Assembly: GCF_000526795.1 (NCBI RefSeq) | Contig: NZ_JAGT01000001.1 | Location: forward strand, 1,511,001-1,575,000 | Source of the DNA: Ruminococcus flavefaciens AE3010 | GTDB lineage: Bacteria > Bacillota > Clostridia > Oscillospirales > Ruminococcaceae | Direction: 5' to 3' | Length of the DNA: 64,000 nt | In this document: positions 44,656-54,354 of the stretch, in pieces | Layout of the letters: each line of letters begins with the position of its first letter | Numbering within the stretch: position 1 is the first letter of the stretch | Notes under the pieces: model-generated | Seen by the model: only the letters and a program-made list of their open reading frames with translations | Database searches by the model: none | What the model was told of the DNA's origin: nothing | Translations under genes and position numbers: made by a program

Positions 44656-44704
44656 AGATGAACAGCGAATGTATTCGGAAGCATTGAATCTGCACAATAC
44701 ATTT

Positions 44705-44778
44705 AATCATGCTTATACCTTTGAGCTTGCTGAGGTCTGCCTCAAGAGTCGTGAGATCAATCGTTTTACCCTGAAATT
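44705..44778 (-). pseudogene. Small helix-hairpin-helix-like gene fragment, copy 5
   Basis: Encodes 'GKTIDLTTLEADLSKLKGIS', the middle of the small-protein family; neither end is present. Confidence 0.65.
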
Positions 44779-44791
44779 CGCAATATAATAC

Positions 44792-44820
44792 TTGATTATA
44801 TTTCACAAACGGTGTATAAT
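44792..44820 (+). promoter_or_regulatory. Sigma-A promoter of the GH11-like gene
   Basis: TTGATT, 17 bases, TATAAT; 48 bases before the ATG. Confidence 0.75.
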
Positions 44821-44868
44821 TTGTATAATATTATGGGTATCCGTTAAGGGCGCATGGGAGGAATTATT

Positions 44869-47800
44869 ATGAGAAAACACACAAAAGGCTTTTTATCCGC
44901 TGTTATTTCAGCGGCATTGTGTACTGCAAACATATCGCTTAATGTTGTCAATGCAGATATCATTATCGACCATGATTGCAGCGGTATCGACAAGGGCTAC
45001 TACTTTGAGATAGCAAATAATGATAAGGACAGTCAGCCCGAATTCATGATCATGCCCGGAGGCAACTATAAGTGCAGCTGGGATAACGATGAGGATTTTT
45101 CAGCCGGAAGAGCTTTGAAATTCGCTTCACCGGTCGAATATTCAGACCTGGGAGCCATAAGTTACAAATACTGGAAGCGAATAGATTTGGAGAGTTTCAG
45201 CGCTGATGGAAAGTCGTATGTAAGATTCGGCATAAGGCTCCACAATTCAAAAGGCGACGTATTTGACATACTTGAAATCGACTCTTCGCCTGATAAGAAG
45301 AGCATTACCGAAAAGCAGGGCGGATACAAGAAAATAGGAGAACTTGTTTCAAAGGAAGCACTTAACGATTACAGCGTTTTAGGTCCCACAGACGGGGAAT
45401 CTATAGATGTGGCATATAGTATTTATGTGCGCAGGAATGATGATGGTAAGGGCAGTACCTTCCTGTGCCGCAGAGACGAACCTATGGATGTGAATAACGA
45501 TATCGAGGATGATAGAAGAATAAATATCAACGATAAGCTGGACGCTATAGCTGCGGCAGGCTACGACCTCGGAGAGATAACGGACATTGGTCTGTTTCTG
45601 GAAAGTTCGTATTCCAAGGGCGAGGCTACGGTATACATGTATGATATTTCTATAGAGAATATGCCAGAGATAGCTTCCGACGAGTATGAAGATGCGTCGT
45701 CTCCGCTTATCGTCAAGGATTACGATTACGGAGCACGTACAGGCTATTATTATGGCATGAACAGCAGATTCTCCGATGACAGGATGGAGGTCATTGCACC
45801 GTCTTGTTTTAAGGCTGAATGGGATTCAAGGGAAAACAGGTACAAAAACGATCCGTATTTTGAGCGCGGAAAGCAGTACGAAAGCGGACAGTCCTACAAG
45901 ACTGTCTCGGGTTCTTCTATGGAGTATACCATGAATTTCGACGCTGAGGGCGATTTTTCGGTAAGTACCGCAGCTAAGTTTTCAAGTATTGAAATGCCGG
46001 AATACTACCTGTTTAACGAATTCTATATCGTAGACGCCTGCAGCAAAAACTGGGTGCCGTCGGAAAGGGCTGAAAAGATAGGAGAATTCAGTGCGGAAGG
46101 TATGGAATACGACGTTTATGACGGTTCAGTCGGTATGATCGGCACAGGCAAGGCGAGATTTACGAGAAAGTATTACTTTATCAGCAAGGACGCTGAGGCA
46201 AACGGAATAAAAGGAACAGTTACTGCAAAGCATGACATGGCTCCGTATATGAAGTATGTTTACGATAAGGGTGATCCTATCGGCTGTCCCGATATTCTTG
46301 TGGTTCAGTTGAACGGCGGTGTGTCCAAGGGAACCGCAGAGCTTGTAAAATGCGATGTATCTTTCCCTGATTTTGCCGCAGACGGCGGTGAGTTTGAAAG
46401 AGAGACAAGAAGGATAGACAGCAGCCGTTTCCATAATGATATCTTTGTGAATGGGCTTGTTTACGGAAAGAACGGCGATTCTATGACTATGAAGGGCTAT
46501 GCAGGCGAGGATATCAACTGCAGCTGGGGACGTTATACAGCTCCTGCATTCGCGTCAGGCGATTACGAATATCCCCGTAATTTCTATGTCGGACTCAATG
46601 ATATCATGGACGAGAACAGGAAGTACGGCGTCAGAAACAATGAAAGCCTGCTCGTTAATTACTGCGTCAGCATGGGTGACATAACAGCGATAAAGGAAGG
46701 CCATTACTGGAGCGCAGGTGCAAGGATAAGATGCTACAACGAAAAAGCAATGTTCGGAACAGTTCCTTCTGATGAATATGACGGCTGTGAGATCATCGTT
46801 GCTGATAAATGGGACGGAGAACTTACAGGCAGAAAGAATGATTGCCTCGATCCTCAGGAGGTCGGCGTTATCGAATCAAACGACGTGAAATATGACGTTA
46901 TACTTACTGTTCCTGAGGTAAAGGAGGATAATTTTCAGTTTATTCTCCTCAAAAGGCAGAATCAGCTTGAGTCAGTCCCGGGGGCAGAAAATCAATATAC
47001 AGGCACTATTGACGCGGCAGATATTGCCAGAAAGCTTGGCGGACTCGGCATCGAGACATATGACATTTGGGACGCTTATTTTTCTCTGGAGGTCTATGGC
47101 AACGAAGGGGCGGCTGTGATCAATTCGGCAGATGTCGATAAGGTGAATAAGAAGAAAGTTATTTACACTGATAGCGATCTGAATGATCTGAGCGATTTCG
47201 TACTCGGCAAAACATCAGATATTCCAGCAGGAAAGGATTACGACCTTAACGGTGACGGAAAATGGGATATATACGATCTCTGTCTTATGAGAAAAGAGCT
47301 TGTCAATAAACTTTCCCTGGAGTATGTTGAACCTGATAACCGTAATGGTTTTGTAGCATTCTATGATGTTGTGGGAGATGAAGTAAAACTATACCGCGGT
47401 CCTGATGAAAGCTATGAAGCTGTTGCTTCTATCCCAAAAGGAACACAGATCAGCGAGATCGGTTTTCAGGATATGAAAGATGTATGGTTCTTTACGGAAT
47501 ATAACGGACAGAATGGATGGGTAAATTTAAATGAAGGAATCGATCCTGTCACCGTAGGCTTCAACTGGGGTAAACCTGTGATATACCTTTATCCGGAGGA
47601 GGAGACCGACGTTCACGTTGAGCTTGAACTGACTTCTTCAGACCTTTATACGACCTACCCAAGGTACAACAACGGCTGGGATGTAACAGCATCCCCCGAC
47701 GGTTCACTCCTTAACAAGGCAGACGGCACACATCACAAGTATCTTTTCTGGGAAAGCGTGAATGCACGTACAAGATTTGATTACTCGAAGGGCTTCTGCG

Positions 47801-48120
47801 TCGCAGGCAGCGATACAGAGAGTTTTCTCAAGGAAAAGCTCTCATATATGGGACTGACCGAAGATGAAATGAACGAGTTCATAGTATACTGGCTGCCTCT
47901 TATGGAGCATAATAAATACAATCTCATTTCATTCCAAGGCGATGTATATACGGATTCAGCCAAACTGAACATCACACCTACACCCGACAGTATGCTCCGT
48001 GTATTCATGACGTATGTTCCGTTGGAGGAGGCAATTGATATCGAACCGCAGCAGTTATCAACCTTTGAGCGAACAGGTTTTACAGTCGTTGAATGGGGCG
48101 GTAGTGAGATCAAGTCATAA
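44869..48120 (+). CDS. Secreted multidomain protein: GH11-like repeats, dockerin, SH3b, KPVIYLYP module
   Basis: 1083 residues, GGAGG before the ATG. Signal peptide (1-27). Three regions of about 230-250 residues look like GH11 xylanase jelly-rolls: each has a 'GYYF/GYYYG' entry and an 'FIMPGGNYKCSW'-like strand or its counterpart. Region 2 keeps the nucleophile-strand pattern in 'FNEFYIVDACS', but Q replaces the acid/base Glu ('LVVQLNGG'). In region 1 Asp replaces the nucleophile Glu. Region 3 seems to keep both (by eye). Then a dockerin-like pair (about 765-815; 'YDLNGDGKWDIYDLCLMRKE'), a bacterial SH3 domain (about 825-885) and 'NWGKPVIYLYPEEETDV' (about 900) with its C-terminal module. 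Probably a cellulosomal or wall-bound glycan-binding protein; the GH11 assignment is by fold pattern only. Confidence 0.8.
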   Translation: MRKHTKGFLSAVISAALCTANISLNVVNADIIIDHDCSGIDKGYYFEIANNDKDSQPEFMIMPGGNYKCSWDNDEDFSAGRALKFASPVEYSDLGAISYKYWKRIDLESFSADGKSYVRFGIRLHNSKGDVFDILEIDSSPDKKSITEKQGGYKKIGELVSKEALNDYSVLGPTDGESIDVAYSIYVRRNDDGKGSTFLCRRDEPMDVNNDIEDDRRININDKLDAIAAAGYDLGEITDIGLFLESSYSKGEATVYMYDISIENMPEIASDEYEDASSPLIVKDYDYGARTGYYYGMNSRFSDDRMEVIAPSCFKAEWDSRENRYKNDPYFERGKQYESGQSYKTVSGSSMEYTMNFDAEGDFSVSTAAKFSSIEMPEYYLFNEFYIVDACSKNWVPSERAEKIGEFSAEGMEYDVYDGSVGMIGTGKARFTRKYYFISKDAEANGIKGTVTAKHDMAPYMKYVYDKGDPIGCPDILVVQLNGGVSKGTAELVKCDVSFPDFAADGGEFERETRRIDSSRFHNDIFVNGLVYGKNGDSMTMKGYAGEDINCSWGRYTAPAFASGDYEYPRNFYVGLNDIMDENRKYGVRNNESLLVNYCVSMGDITAIKEGHYWSAGARIRCYNEKAMFGTVPSDEYDGCEIIVADKWDGELTGRKNDCLDPQEVGVIESNDVKYDVILTVPEVKEDNFQFILLKRQNQLESVPGAENQYTGTIDAADIARKLGGLGIETYDIWDAYFSLEVYGNEGAAVINSADVDKVNKKKVIYTDSDLNDLSDFVLGKTSDIPAGKDYDLNGDGKWDIYDLCLMRKELVNKLSLEYVEPDNRNGFVAFYDVVGDEVKLYRGPDESYEAVASIPKGTQISEIGFQDMKDVWFFTEYNGQNGWVNLNEGIDPVTVGFNWGKPVIYLYPEEETDVHVELELTSSDLYTTYPRYNNGWDVTASPDGSLLNKADGTHHKYLFWESVNARTRFDYSKGFCVAGSDTESFLKEKLSYMGLTEDEMNEFIVYWLPLMEHNKYNLISFQGDVYTDSAKLNITPTPDSMLRVFMTYVPLEEAIDIEPQQLSTFERTGFTVVEWGGSEIKS

Positions 48121-48173
48121 ACATATCCCTACAAATATCCGTATATATAATTACATTCAATATTTATATTTGT

Positions 48174-48199
48174 GCCTCCCGTTAATGGGAGGCGCTTTT
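48174..48199 (+). terminator. Rho-independent terminator
   Basis: Seven-bp stem gcctccc/gggaggc followed by TTTT. Confidence 0.8.
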
Positions 48200-48255
48200 A
48201 TATATAACATTAACAGGATGCCCATAAGATCACTTCTCATAATCGATATCATCTA

Positions 48256-48284
48256 TTGACTTGGATTTTGCCGTGTGTTATAAT
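48256..48284 (+). promoter_or_regulatory. Sigma-A promoter of the small membrane protein gene
   Basis: TTGACT, 17 bases, TATAAT. Confidence 0.82.
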
Positions 48285-48340
48285 ATTTTAAGAATTTTGC
48301 GCAAAATTGACATTTTGCATCGAAAGAAGGGAGGCTTGTC

Positions 48341-48661
48341 ATGAAGCCGTTTCGTTATAGTATTATTATCCTTGGAATTTCGACAATCTACTTTTTGCTT
48401 GCGGATTATATAATTGCGAAGATTCTGTTTGACCACATGAGCCTGTTCGGCAATTCTGGCACCACTGTGACCATAGCTGAGAAAATTGTCCTGATTGCAA
48501 CATTATTCGTATTTATCGTGTTGGCTGCCGGTGCAGTAATGATTGGAAAACGCATGCTGGCTGTCTGGAATACAAAGGCGTGCATCACGACGCTACTCAG
48601 TGTTTTCGCAGGGCTTCCTATCAGCCTTTTGCTCTTTTTTGTATACAGTGTTTTACACTAA
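48341..48661 (+). CDS. Small three-helix membrane protein
   Basis: 106 residues with GGGAGG before the ATG. Three hydrophobic segments (about 7-28, 45-66, 82-104). No family recognised. Own promoter; a terminator lies 140 bases downstream. Confidence 0.65.
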   Translation: MKPFRYSIIILGISTIYFLLADYIIAKILFDHMSLFGNSGTTVTIAEKIVLIATLFVFIVLAAGAVMIGKRMLAVWNTKACITTLLSVFAGLPISLLLFFVYSVLH

Positions 48662-48801
48662 TGCAAATTGGATACCCCCCCCCTTACATCTCCCTGTACA
48701 GTTGATCGAATCAGTAGTATCTTATCCGATGTTTGTACAGCAACATACAAGAGCCCAGTCAATCTCACTGACTACATGAAGAAAAAATGGGATATGCAAT
48801 T

Positions 48802-48828
48802 ATCGGGGCGTTATGCCCCGATTTTCTT
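48802..48828 (+). terminator. Rho-independent terminator
   Basis: Eight-bp stem atcggggc/gccccgat followed by a T-rich tract. Confidence 0.82.
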
Positions 48829-48916
48829 TTATCTGTTCTCGAGATTGATTTTTCTGCATAATGATGCTATAATTATACTTGTATTTAGCTAATGACATAA
48901 TGAAAGGACAATGCTT

Positions 48917-50317
48917 ATGAAAACCAATGACAAGGCTACAGAAAGAGGAGGCTTCGGCTCAAAAATCGGCTTTATACTTGCTGCGGCAGGTTCGGCAGTT
49001 GGTCTCGGAAACATCTGGCGATTCCCATATCTTGCCGCTAAATACGGCGGTGGAGTATTTCTGCTGGTATATCTCGTATTTGCAATAACATTCGGCTTTA
49101 CGCTCATGCTCACCGAAATAGCTATCGGCAGAAAAACAGGCAAAAGCGTAATCGGCGCATACAAGGCTGTGGATAAGCGGTTCTCACCTCTCGGATTGCT
49201 TGCTGCCGTGATACCTGCACTTATTTTACCGTATTACTGCGTTATCGGAGGCTGGGTACTGAAATATATGTCTGTATTCATTACAGGCGGAGGCGAAAAG
49301 GCTTCAACAGCTGAATACATCACAGCATCGGGAGAAAGCATATCTTTCTTCAATAACTTTATCAGCAACTTTGCGCAGCCGACTGTATTTTTCATAATAT
49401 TCCTGCTGCTCACATCTGTTGCGGTATTCCTCGGAGTTGAAAAGGGCATTGAAAAAGTAAGCAAATTTCTGATGCCCGTACTGCTTCTGCTTATCGTTGC
49501 TATATCGGTATACACCCTTACTCTTGACGGTGCAGGCGAAGGAATTAAATATTATCTTCTTCCAAATCTTAATGACTTCACACCTGCTAAATTTTTACAG
49601 ACAATTGCAGCAGCCTGCGGACAGCTTTTCTACTCAATGTCGATAGCAATGGGTATAATGGTGACCTACGGCTCATATATGCGCAAGGAAGATTCGCTTG
49701 AAGGCTCAGTCCGTCAGATAGAGATATTTGACACAGCCGTGGCTATACTTGCAGGTATGATAATCGTTCCTGCCGTATTCATCTTTTCAAACGGCGACAG
49801 TGCTTCACTTAACGCAGGTCCCGGACTCATGTTCAATACCCTTCCAAAGGTATTTGCAACAATGCCTGCGGGACAATTCATCGGTGCAGCATTCTTCATT
49901 CTGGTAACTCTTGCCGCACTTACTTCCTCCATATCACTTATGGAGACAGTTACAGCCGTTGTTATCGAGAAATTCGGATTCAGCCGTACAAAGAGCTGTG
50001 TTATAGTCATCTTTGCAACATTCATACTCGGTATGCTCTCTGTACTCGGCTACAGTGCATGGTCAGAGATAAAGCTGTTTGGAATGCAGATACTCGATTT
50101 CTTTGATTTCATCACAAACAACATTATGATGCCTGTGCTTGCCTTCCTTACATGCATACTCATAGGCTATGTTGCAAAGGTAAGATACATAGAGGAAGAG
50201 GTAATGCTGGGGGAAAAGCGTTTCCGCTCAAAGCTTCTTTACAATGTAATGATAAAGTTCATCTGCCCTGTATGTATGCTAATGATACTCATAACACCTT
50301 TTGTCACTGATATTTGA
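48917..50317 (+). CDS. Sodium-dependent transporter (SNF/NSS family)
   Basis: 466 residues from the ATG at 48917 (AAAGGA nine bases upstream; the ATG two codons earlier is too close). Twelve or so membrane segments. 'AGSAVGLGNIWRFPYLAAKY' is the Na1/Na2 and substrate-site helix 1 signature of the LeuT family; 'AALTSSISLMETVTAV' matches helix 8. It imports an amino acid with sodium. Third sodium symporter in 16 kb. Confidence 0.92.
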   Translation: MKTNDKATERGGFGSKIGFILAAAGSAVGLGNIWRFPYLAAKYGGGVFLLVYLVFAITFGFTLMLTEIAIGRKTGKSVIGAYKAVDKRFSPLGLLAAVIPALILPYYCVIGGWVLKYMSVFITGGGEKASTAEYITASGESISFFNNFISNFAQPTVFFIIFLLLTSVAVFLGVEKGIEKVSKFLMPVLLLLIVAISVYTLTLDGAGEGIKYYLLPNLNDFTPAKFLQTIAAACGQLFYSMSIAMGIMVTYGSYMRKEDSLEGSVRQIEIFDTAVAILAGMIIVPAVFIFSNGDSASLNAGPGLMFNTLPKVFATMPAGQFIGAAFFILVTLAALTSSISLMETVTAVVIEKFGFSRTKSCVIVIFATFILGMLSVLGYSAWSEIKLFGMQILDFFDFITNNIMMPVLAFLTCILIGYVAKVRYIEEEVMLGEKRFRSKLLYNVMIKFICPVCMLMILITPFVTDI

Positions 50318-50318
50318 T

Positions 50319-50349
50319 CAAAAGCTCCCTGAAAAACAGGGAGCTTTTG
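50319..50349 (+). terminator. Rho-independent terminator
   Basis: Perfect 13-bp stem caaaagctccctg/cagggagcttttg. Confidence 0.88.
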
Positions 50350-50498
50350 TATAAAGAAACATATTTTCATTGTATGAATTGATACAGGGATAAGAATACT
50401 CGCCGCCACGAATGCGGCACAGTATATATATAATTCTATATTAAAAATAGAAACCGACTGATGTTAGCATTCTATAGCCTTCATCAGCCGGTCAAATT

Positions 50499-50708
50499 TT
50501 ATTTCTTCTTCATATACTCTTCAACTGACATGATTTCTTCCTTTGTGGTAGATGTATATGCATAATATGAGAGAATACACGAAGCATCAACAGCATTTAT
50601 CAAACTGTCATGGTTTACGTCTGCTGCCGCCTTTTGAGCATCATCAAATCCGCCATCCTTATTTGTGGACACCATTTTGTGGCATAACGGCTTGAACCAG
50701 AAATGTTT
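50499..50708 (-). pseudogene. Dockerin-bearing C-terminal fragment
   Basis: Encodes 'NNKHFWFKPLCHKMVSTNKD', then 'DVNHDSLINAVDASCILSYY' and the tail 'SVEEYMKKK'. One dockerin repeat only. It opens right after a stop and has no start. The 120 bases to its right were not recognised. Confidence 0.72.
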
Positions 50709-50828
50709 ATTATTCCACGATATTTAGCAAGAGTATTCTCGGCTTCTTCTTTCATGTGAGACTTAGAGATTTATGGATATCGCAAAATATTGGCCAAAAC
50801 ATCTGGCGTTATTTCCGGCAACTGAAAA

Positions 50829-51926
50829 CTAATTATTCAGTTCTTTCAGCCATTTTACGATACGTTCTCTTGCATCAGGAATATCCTCGCAATAAATGCT
50901 CATCACCTTATGAATATCTGCCCCCTCAGCCATATCTTCAATATCATCTACACTGTCTCCGTAGCCGCTGCTGCCCTGAGTTGCGATAAGATAAAGATCC
51001 TTTCCGCTGAAATCACAGCTTTCAAGGAAAGAAGCAACAGGCATAGGTACAGTTCCCCACCACAACGGATATATCAGAATTATCGAATTATAACCGTTAG
51101 TATCAATCGGTTCTATTGCAGGACGCGCCTCATTTTTGAGTTCTTTCCCGGCGACTGACACAGTCGAGCTGTAACTTGAAGGATATTTATCACCGGTAAT
51201 CGTAATAGTTTTAACATCGCAGTCTATGACATCGTCTATCATATCTGCAATAAGCTGATTGCTCCCCATAAGCTCGCCGTCAGCAAGAAGAAGTGAAGCT
51301 CCTGATACAGCATCAACATTATCTTCAAAGTCGGTGTTGCCAAGTCGCGTAAAGTAAACAACAAGCGGCTTTGAACTTTTCCATTTGATCTTTTCACCAT
51401 GTATTTTTTCTGAATACTTTATCTGTACTTTATTGAAATGCCTGTTTAAATAAGGAACCACTGCAAGACCTATAGCTATAGATCCGATAAATCCAACTGC
51501 TACAAGTACGGCCAATTTCTTCTTTTTCTTTGCCATCCTAATCCATTTAATGCCTCCGTGAAGGACTGCTAGAGCAAGAACAGCCGTTGCAAGATATATA
51601 TGCAGATCAACGTCGTCGACAAAATGGACACTCGGAAAAATAGTTCTTGATACTCCCATTGAACTGATCATAAGTATTACCGAAACTACTGTAAGGAGAA
51701 TTGTCACGATGTTCACAATGATTCTTGTTTTAGATTTATCTTTGAATTTAAAAAGGCTCGGGAGCATCTTCCGCTTTATGATCATATGTATTATCAGGCA
51801 TACAAAGAAGCCGATTCCAAGAAATTCGTGAATAATATTTCCTGTGAATACATATAGCATCTGAATGAGCAAAAGCAGATACATCAACATATCTACTACT
51901 GTATTGAATGCTTTTCTAACGTTCAA
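50829..51926 (-). CDS. Membrane flavodoxin-like protein (DUF4405-like N-terminus)
   Basis: 365 residues, TTG start with AGAGGTGA upstream. Residues about 1-175 hold five membrane helices, with paired histidines ('IIHEFLGIGFFVCLIIH' and 'DDVDLHIY'/'LAVLHGG') as in DUF4405/cytochrome b561-like domains. Residues about 190-365 form a flavodoxin domain ('LVVYFTRLGNTDFEDNVDAV', 'IILIYPLWWGTVPMPVASFL'). It probably moves electrons between a membrane haem or quinone site and a cytosolic FMN, though which side the flavodoxin faces was not established. Confidence 0.8.
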   Translation of the reverse strand: MNVRKAFNTVVDMLMYLLLLIQMLYVFTGNIIHEFLGIGFFVCLIIHMIIKRKMLPSLFKFKDKSKTRIIVNIVTILLTVVSVILMISSMGVSRTIFPSVHFVDDVDLHIYLATAVLALAVLHGGIKWIRMAKKKKKLAVLVAVGFIGSIAIGLAVVPYLNRHFNKVQIKYSEKIHGEKIKWKSSKPLVVYFTRLGNTDFEDNVDAVSGASLLLADGELMGSNQLIADMIDDVIDCDVKTITITGDKYPSSYSSTVSVAGKELKNEARPAIEPIDTNGYNSIILIYPLWWGTVPMPVASFLESCDFSGKDLYLIATQGSSGYGDSVDDIEDMAEGADIHKVMSIYCEDIPDARERIVKWLKELNN

Positions 51927-52061
51927 ATTATCACCTCTTTATTTGGGCTCGATAAAAATAATGGAGCAGTATTTTCGAAATGTTCCACTTTTAAAATTTT
52001 TGGAAATCCATTTTTCAGAATTTCGAAATCAACTAACCATATTGAAACTTTTATCTATACA

Positions 52062-52079
52062 TCCCCGCTTCCGCGGGGA
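52062..52079. terminator. GC-rich hairpin downstream of the seven-gene operon
   Basis: Seven-bp stem tccccgc/gcgggga. On the minus strand no T-run follows, so termination is plausible rather than certain. Confidence 0.45.
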
Positions 52080-52119
52080 CAAGCTCAATCATATTTGGTT
52101 AAATATATTATTGCCTCGA

Positions 52120-52842
52120 TTATTCATCAGCTAACTCAAGATTCCAACCATTGTCGCCGTGGTATATCATCTGCTTGGTCATGCCTCCGTCAATGCAGAT
52201 GTTCTCGCCTGTGATGAAGCCGGCCTTGTCGGAGCAGAGGAACAGCACCATATTAGCAATATCAAGCGGATTTCCCACACGTCCACAGGGCTGCTGATAG
52301 GCATCGCGCCCTTCGTAAACCTTATATGACGTATCTATCCACCCCGGGGAGATAGAGTTCACACGCACTTTACCTGCAAGGCTAACAGCAAGTGCATGAG
52401 TAAGTGCTGCGATACCGCCTTTTGCAGCAGTATAGCTCTCGGTCTGAGGCTGGCTCATACGATCACGTGATGAGGAGATATTTATGATACTACCGCCTTT
52501 GTTGAAGTGGGGCGCGAACAGCTTAGACAGGTAAAACGGTGCAGTCACTCCCACTGACAATGCATACTGAAATTCCTCATAGCTGCACTCATCAATACCT
52601 TTCATAAGCGGAAGTGCGTTGTTGATGAGGTAGTCGATGTGTCCGTACTCTGATATGACCTGCTCCGCGAACTTTTCAAGCACGGACTTGTCAGAGATGT
52701 CACCGACAAAGTGATCGCCCTCGGCCTTATCTATCACGCATACTGTTACACCGTTCTTGCTAAACTCCTCAACTATGCACTTACCGATACCATTTGCGCC
52801 GCCTGTTATTACAGCAACCTTGTTTTTGAATGAGTCATTCAT
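52120..52842 (-). CDS. Short-chain dehydrogenase/reductase
   Basis: 240 residues. Classical SDR: cofactor loop 'TGGANGIGKC', 'INNA' (NNAG variant), catalytic Ser in 'INISSSRDRM', 'SYTAAKGG' (YxxxK), and 'SPGWIDTS'. Acidic 'CVIDKAEG' after strand 2 suggests NAD preference. Start overlaps the previous stop by 4 bases. Substrate unknown. Last gene of the seven-gene operon. Confidence 0.93.
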   Translation of the reverse strand: MNDSFKNKVAVITGGANGIGKCIVEEFSKNGVTVCVIDKAEGDHFVGDISDKSVLEKFAEQVISEYGHIDYLINNALPLMKGIDECSYEEFQYALSVGVTAPFYLSKLFAPHFNKGGSIINISSSRDRMSQPQTESYTAAKGGIAALTHALAVSLAGKVRVNSISPGWIDTSYKVYEGRDAYQQPCGRVGNPLDIANMVLFLCSDKAGFITGENICIDGGMTKQMIYHGDNGWNLELADE

Positions 52843-53216
52843 ACTTTCTCCTTTTTATACACAGCTATCACATAAAGCTCAATGCTATCGTTTCTTCTAT
52901 CATATATCACATTATTCACAACCGGTATTAAGTGAAAGAATCCCTTATGATTTGTACTATAAACACAGTAAGAACCTTCTTTCAGTTCGAGCTCTCCTAC
53001 GGTCGTATCAACATATTCTTGTATTTTATATATGCCGTGTTCTGCCATGTATTGCCCAAAAACAGCTTCGTCATTATATGTTTCATATCCAAGTTCCTGT
53101 GCAAGAGCAGTAAGCTCTGCCTTGACAGTGCCGTATTCCTTACCTGTGAGCTTTGTCATTGTTCTCACAACGCAGCTCCTGCTTTCATCGCTTGGACTAT
53201 AGTAATCAAATTCCAT
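52839..53216 (-). CDS. Hypothetical small protein, possible papain-like fold
   Basis: 125 residues from the ATG at 53216 (GGTGAGG upstream, one base after the esterase stop). It has one conserved-looking Cys in 'SRSCVVRTMTKLTGKEY' followed by a helix, and a late His in 'KGFFHLIPVVNNVIYDRRND'. The Cys-helix then His-Asp order resembles C39/papain-like peptidases, but no family is certain. Translationally coupled on both sides. Confidence 0.65.
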   Translation of the reverse strand: MEFDYYSPSDESRSCVVRTMTKLTGKEYGTVKAELTALAQELGYETYNDEAVFGQYMAEHGIYKIQEYVDTTVGELELKEGSYCVYSTNHKGFFHLIPVVNNVIYDRRNDSIELYVIAVYKKEKV

Positions 53217-53217
53217 A

Positions 53218-53886
53218 TCAAACCTCACCAGTTATCCATTTTATGCCTTTAGCTATGCGCTTTTCAGGCTCATTGAAGTGTCCACCGTCGTTCCATTCAA
53301 GAATGTGTCGGGACACGTTTTTATCACCGCACACAAGCTCATACTGCCTGCGAGTGCAGTCGCCCACAGTTGTCATAACATGGTCACGAGCCTTTTCCTC
53401 ACGGTTGCCGAGACTGAGATATACGGAGCTATTCTGTGGAGCGATATGTCTCTCGGCGTAGCTTATCCATTCCCCGAACCACAGCGAACCCGAACAACTG
53501 ATAACTCCGCCAAAAGCCTGACTTTCGTAAAATGCCCACAGGCTGAAAAGTCCCGCCAGCGAGTATCCGCAGAGAATGCGCTCGCCCGTCAGAGCGTACT
53601 CTTTTTCACAGTAAGGAATGCAATCATTAAGAAGCCAATCCAGTGTTTTACGTCCACCGCCTGAGAATGACATCTTTTTGTTGAGAGTGAACTCCCACGG
53701 TGAGAAGTCTGAGTTCCAATCCTCGACCTCGTAAACGATATAGTTGCACATCACGTCCTCGCACAACGTAAGGACTTTTTCGATAGTCTCGGAGCTATTC
53801 TTCATCTCACCCCAACAAATCGTGGGAAGGTCGGCTCCGTTTATTATGATATGGCAGGTCCTGCCGCTAATCTCAATTGTTTGCAT
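53218..53886 (-). CDS. Alpha/beta-hydrolase esterase
   Basis: 222 residues. Nucleophile elbow 'LCGYSLAGLFSLWAFYES', and the catalytic His in 'WNDGGHFNEPEK'. Layout matches the putative esterase (Fes/IroE-like) family. Cytosolic, no signal peptide. It overlaps the upstream gene by one base. Confidence 0.82.
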   Translation of the reverse strand: MQTIEISGRTCHIIINGADLPTICWGEMKNSSETIEKVLTLCEDVMCNYIVYEVEDWNSDFSPWEFTLNKKMSFSGGGRKTLDWLLNDCIPYCEKEYALTGERILCGYSLAGLFSLWAFYESQAFGGVISCSGSLWFGEWISYAERHIAPQNSSVYLSLGNREEKARDHVMTTVGDCTRRQYELVCGDKNVSRHILEWNDGGHFNEPEKRIAKGIKWITGEV

Positions 53887-54341
53887 TATTCTTCTCCAAA
53901 GTTGTCGAGTGGAGCTTCGTAAAAGAAAAGTCCCTCAGCATTGACAAGCTGTGCAAGAAGCTCCTTTAATTCTCCGCTGACATTGTATGCAGTCATATAC
54001 AAGTCCCCATAGTTAAGCGATAGCATAGCCTCGCACTCAGCCAGAACTATGTTGATATATCCGAACTCTCCGCTGAAGCACTTCTTTAGCAGTACAGTCA
54101 GCTCCTCTACCTGTGGATTTTCAGTAATATTGCCATCTATAACGACAGTGAGATTATAGTAGCAATAGAGCTTCAGTATTATAGAGGTCAGCTTTAGCTC
54201 AAACTCAGACCTGTTCTGCTGAAAGAATTTCTCAACGGCAAAATAGCGGTTATCCGCCTTCTGCGGAACCGTTTTCGGGAATATGTCTATCAGGTATGCT
54301 TTCTTATCCATGAGAGCATCAATTTTGTCGCTCAGCACCAT
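53886..54341 (-). CDS. Hypothetical protein, 151 aa
   Basis: Start at 54341 with GGAGC upstream; the longer frame overlaps the acetyltransferase gene. Soluble, mainly helical then beta ('ILKLYCYYNLTVVIDGNI'), acidic C-terminus. No family recognised. Overlaps the esterase start by one base, so coupled with it. Confidence 0.7.
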   Translation of the reverse strand: MVLSDKIDALMDKKAYLIDIFPKTVPQKADNRYFAVEKFFQQNRSEFELKLTSIILKLYCYYNLTVVIDGNITENPQVEELTVLLKKCFSGEFGYINIVLAECEAMLSLNYGDLYMTAYNVSGELKELLAQLVNAEGLFFYEAPLDNFGEE

Positions 54342-54354
54342 TGCTGTGCTCCTT

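Noticed and set aside
52062..52079. Hairpin tccccgc-ttcc-gcgggga, reminiscent of a type I-E CRISPR repeat core
   Set aside because: Single copy, no spacers, no cas genes in the window; it fits an operon-end hairpin.
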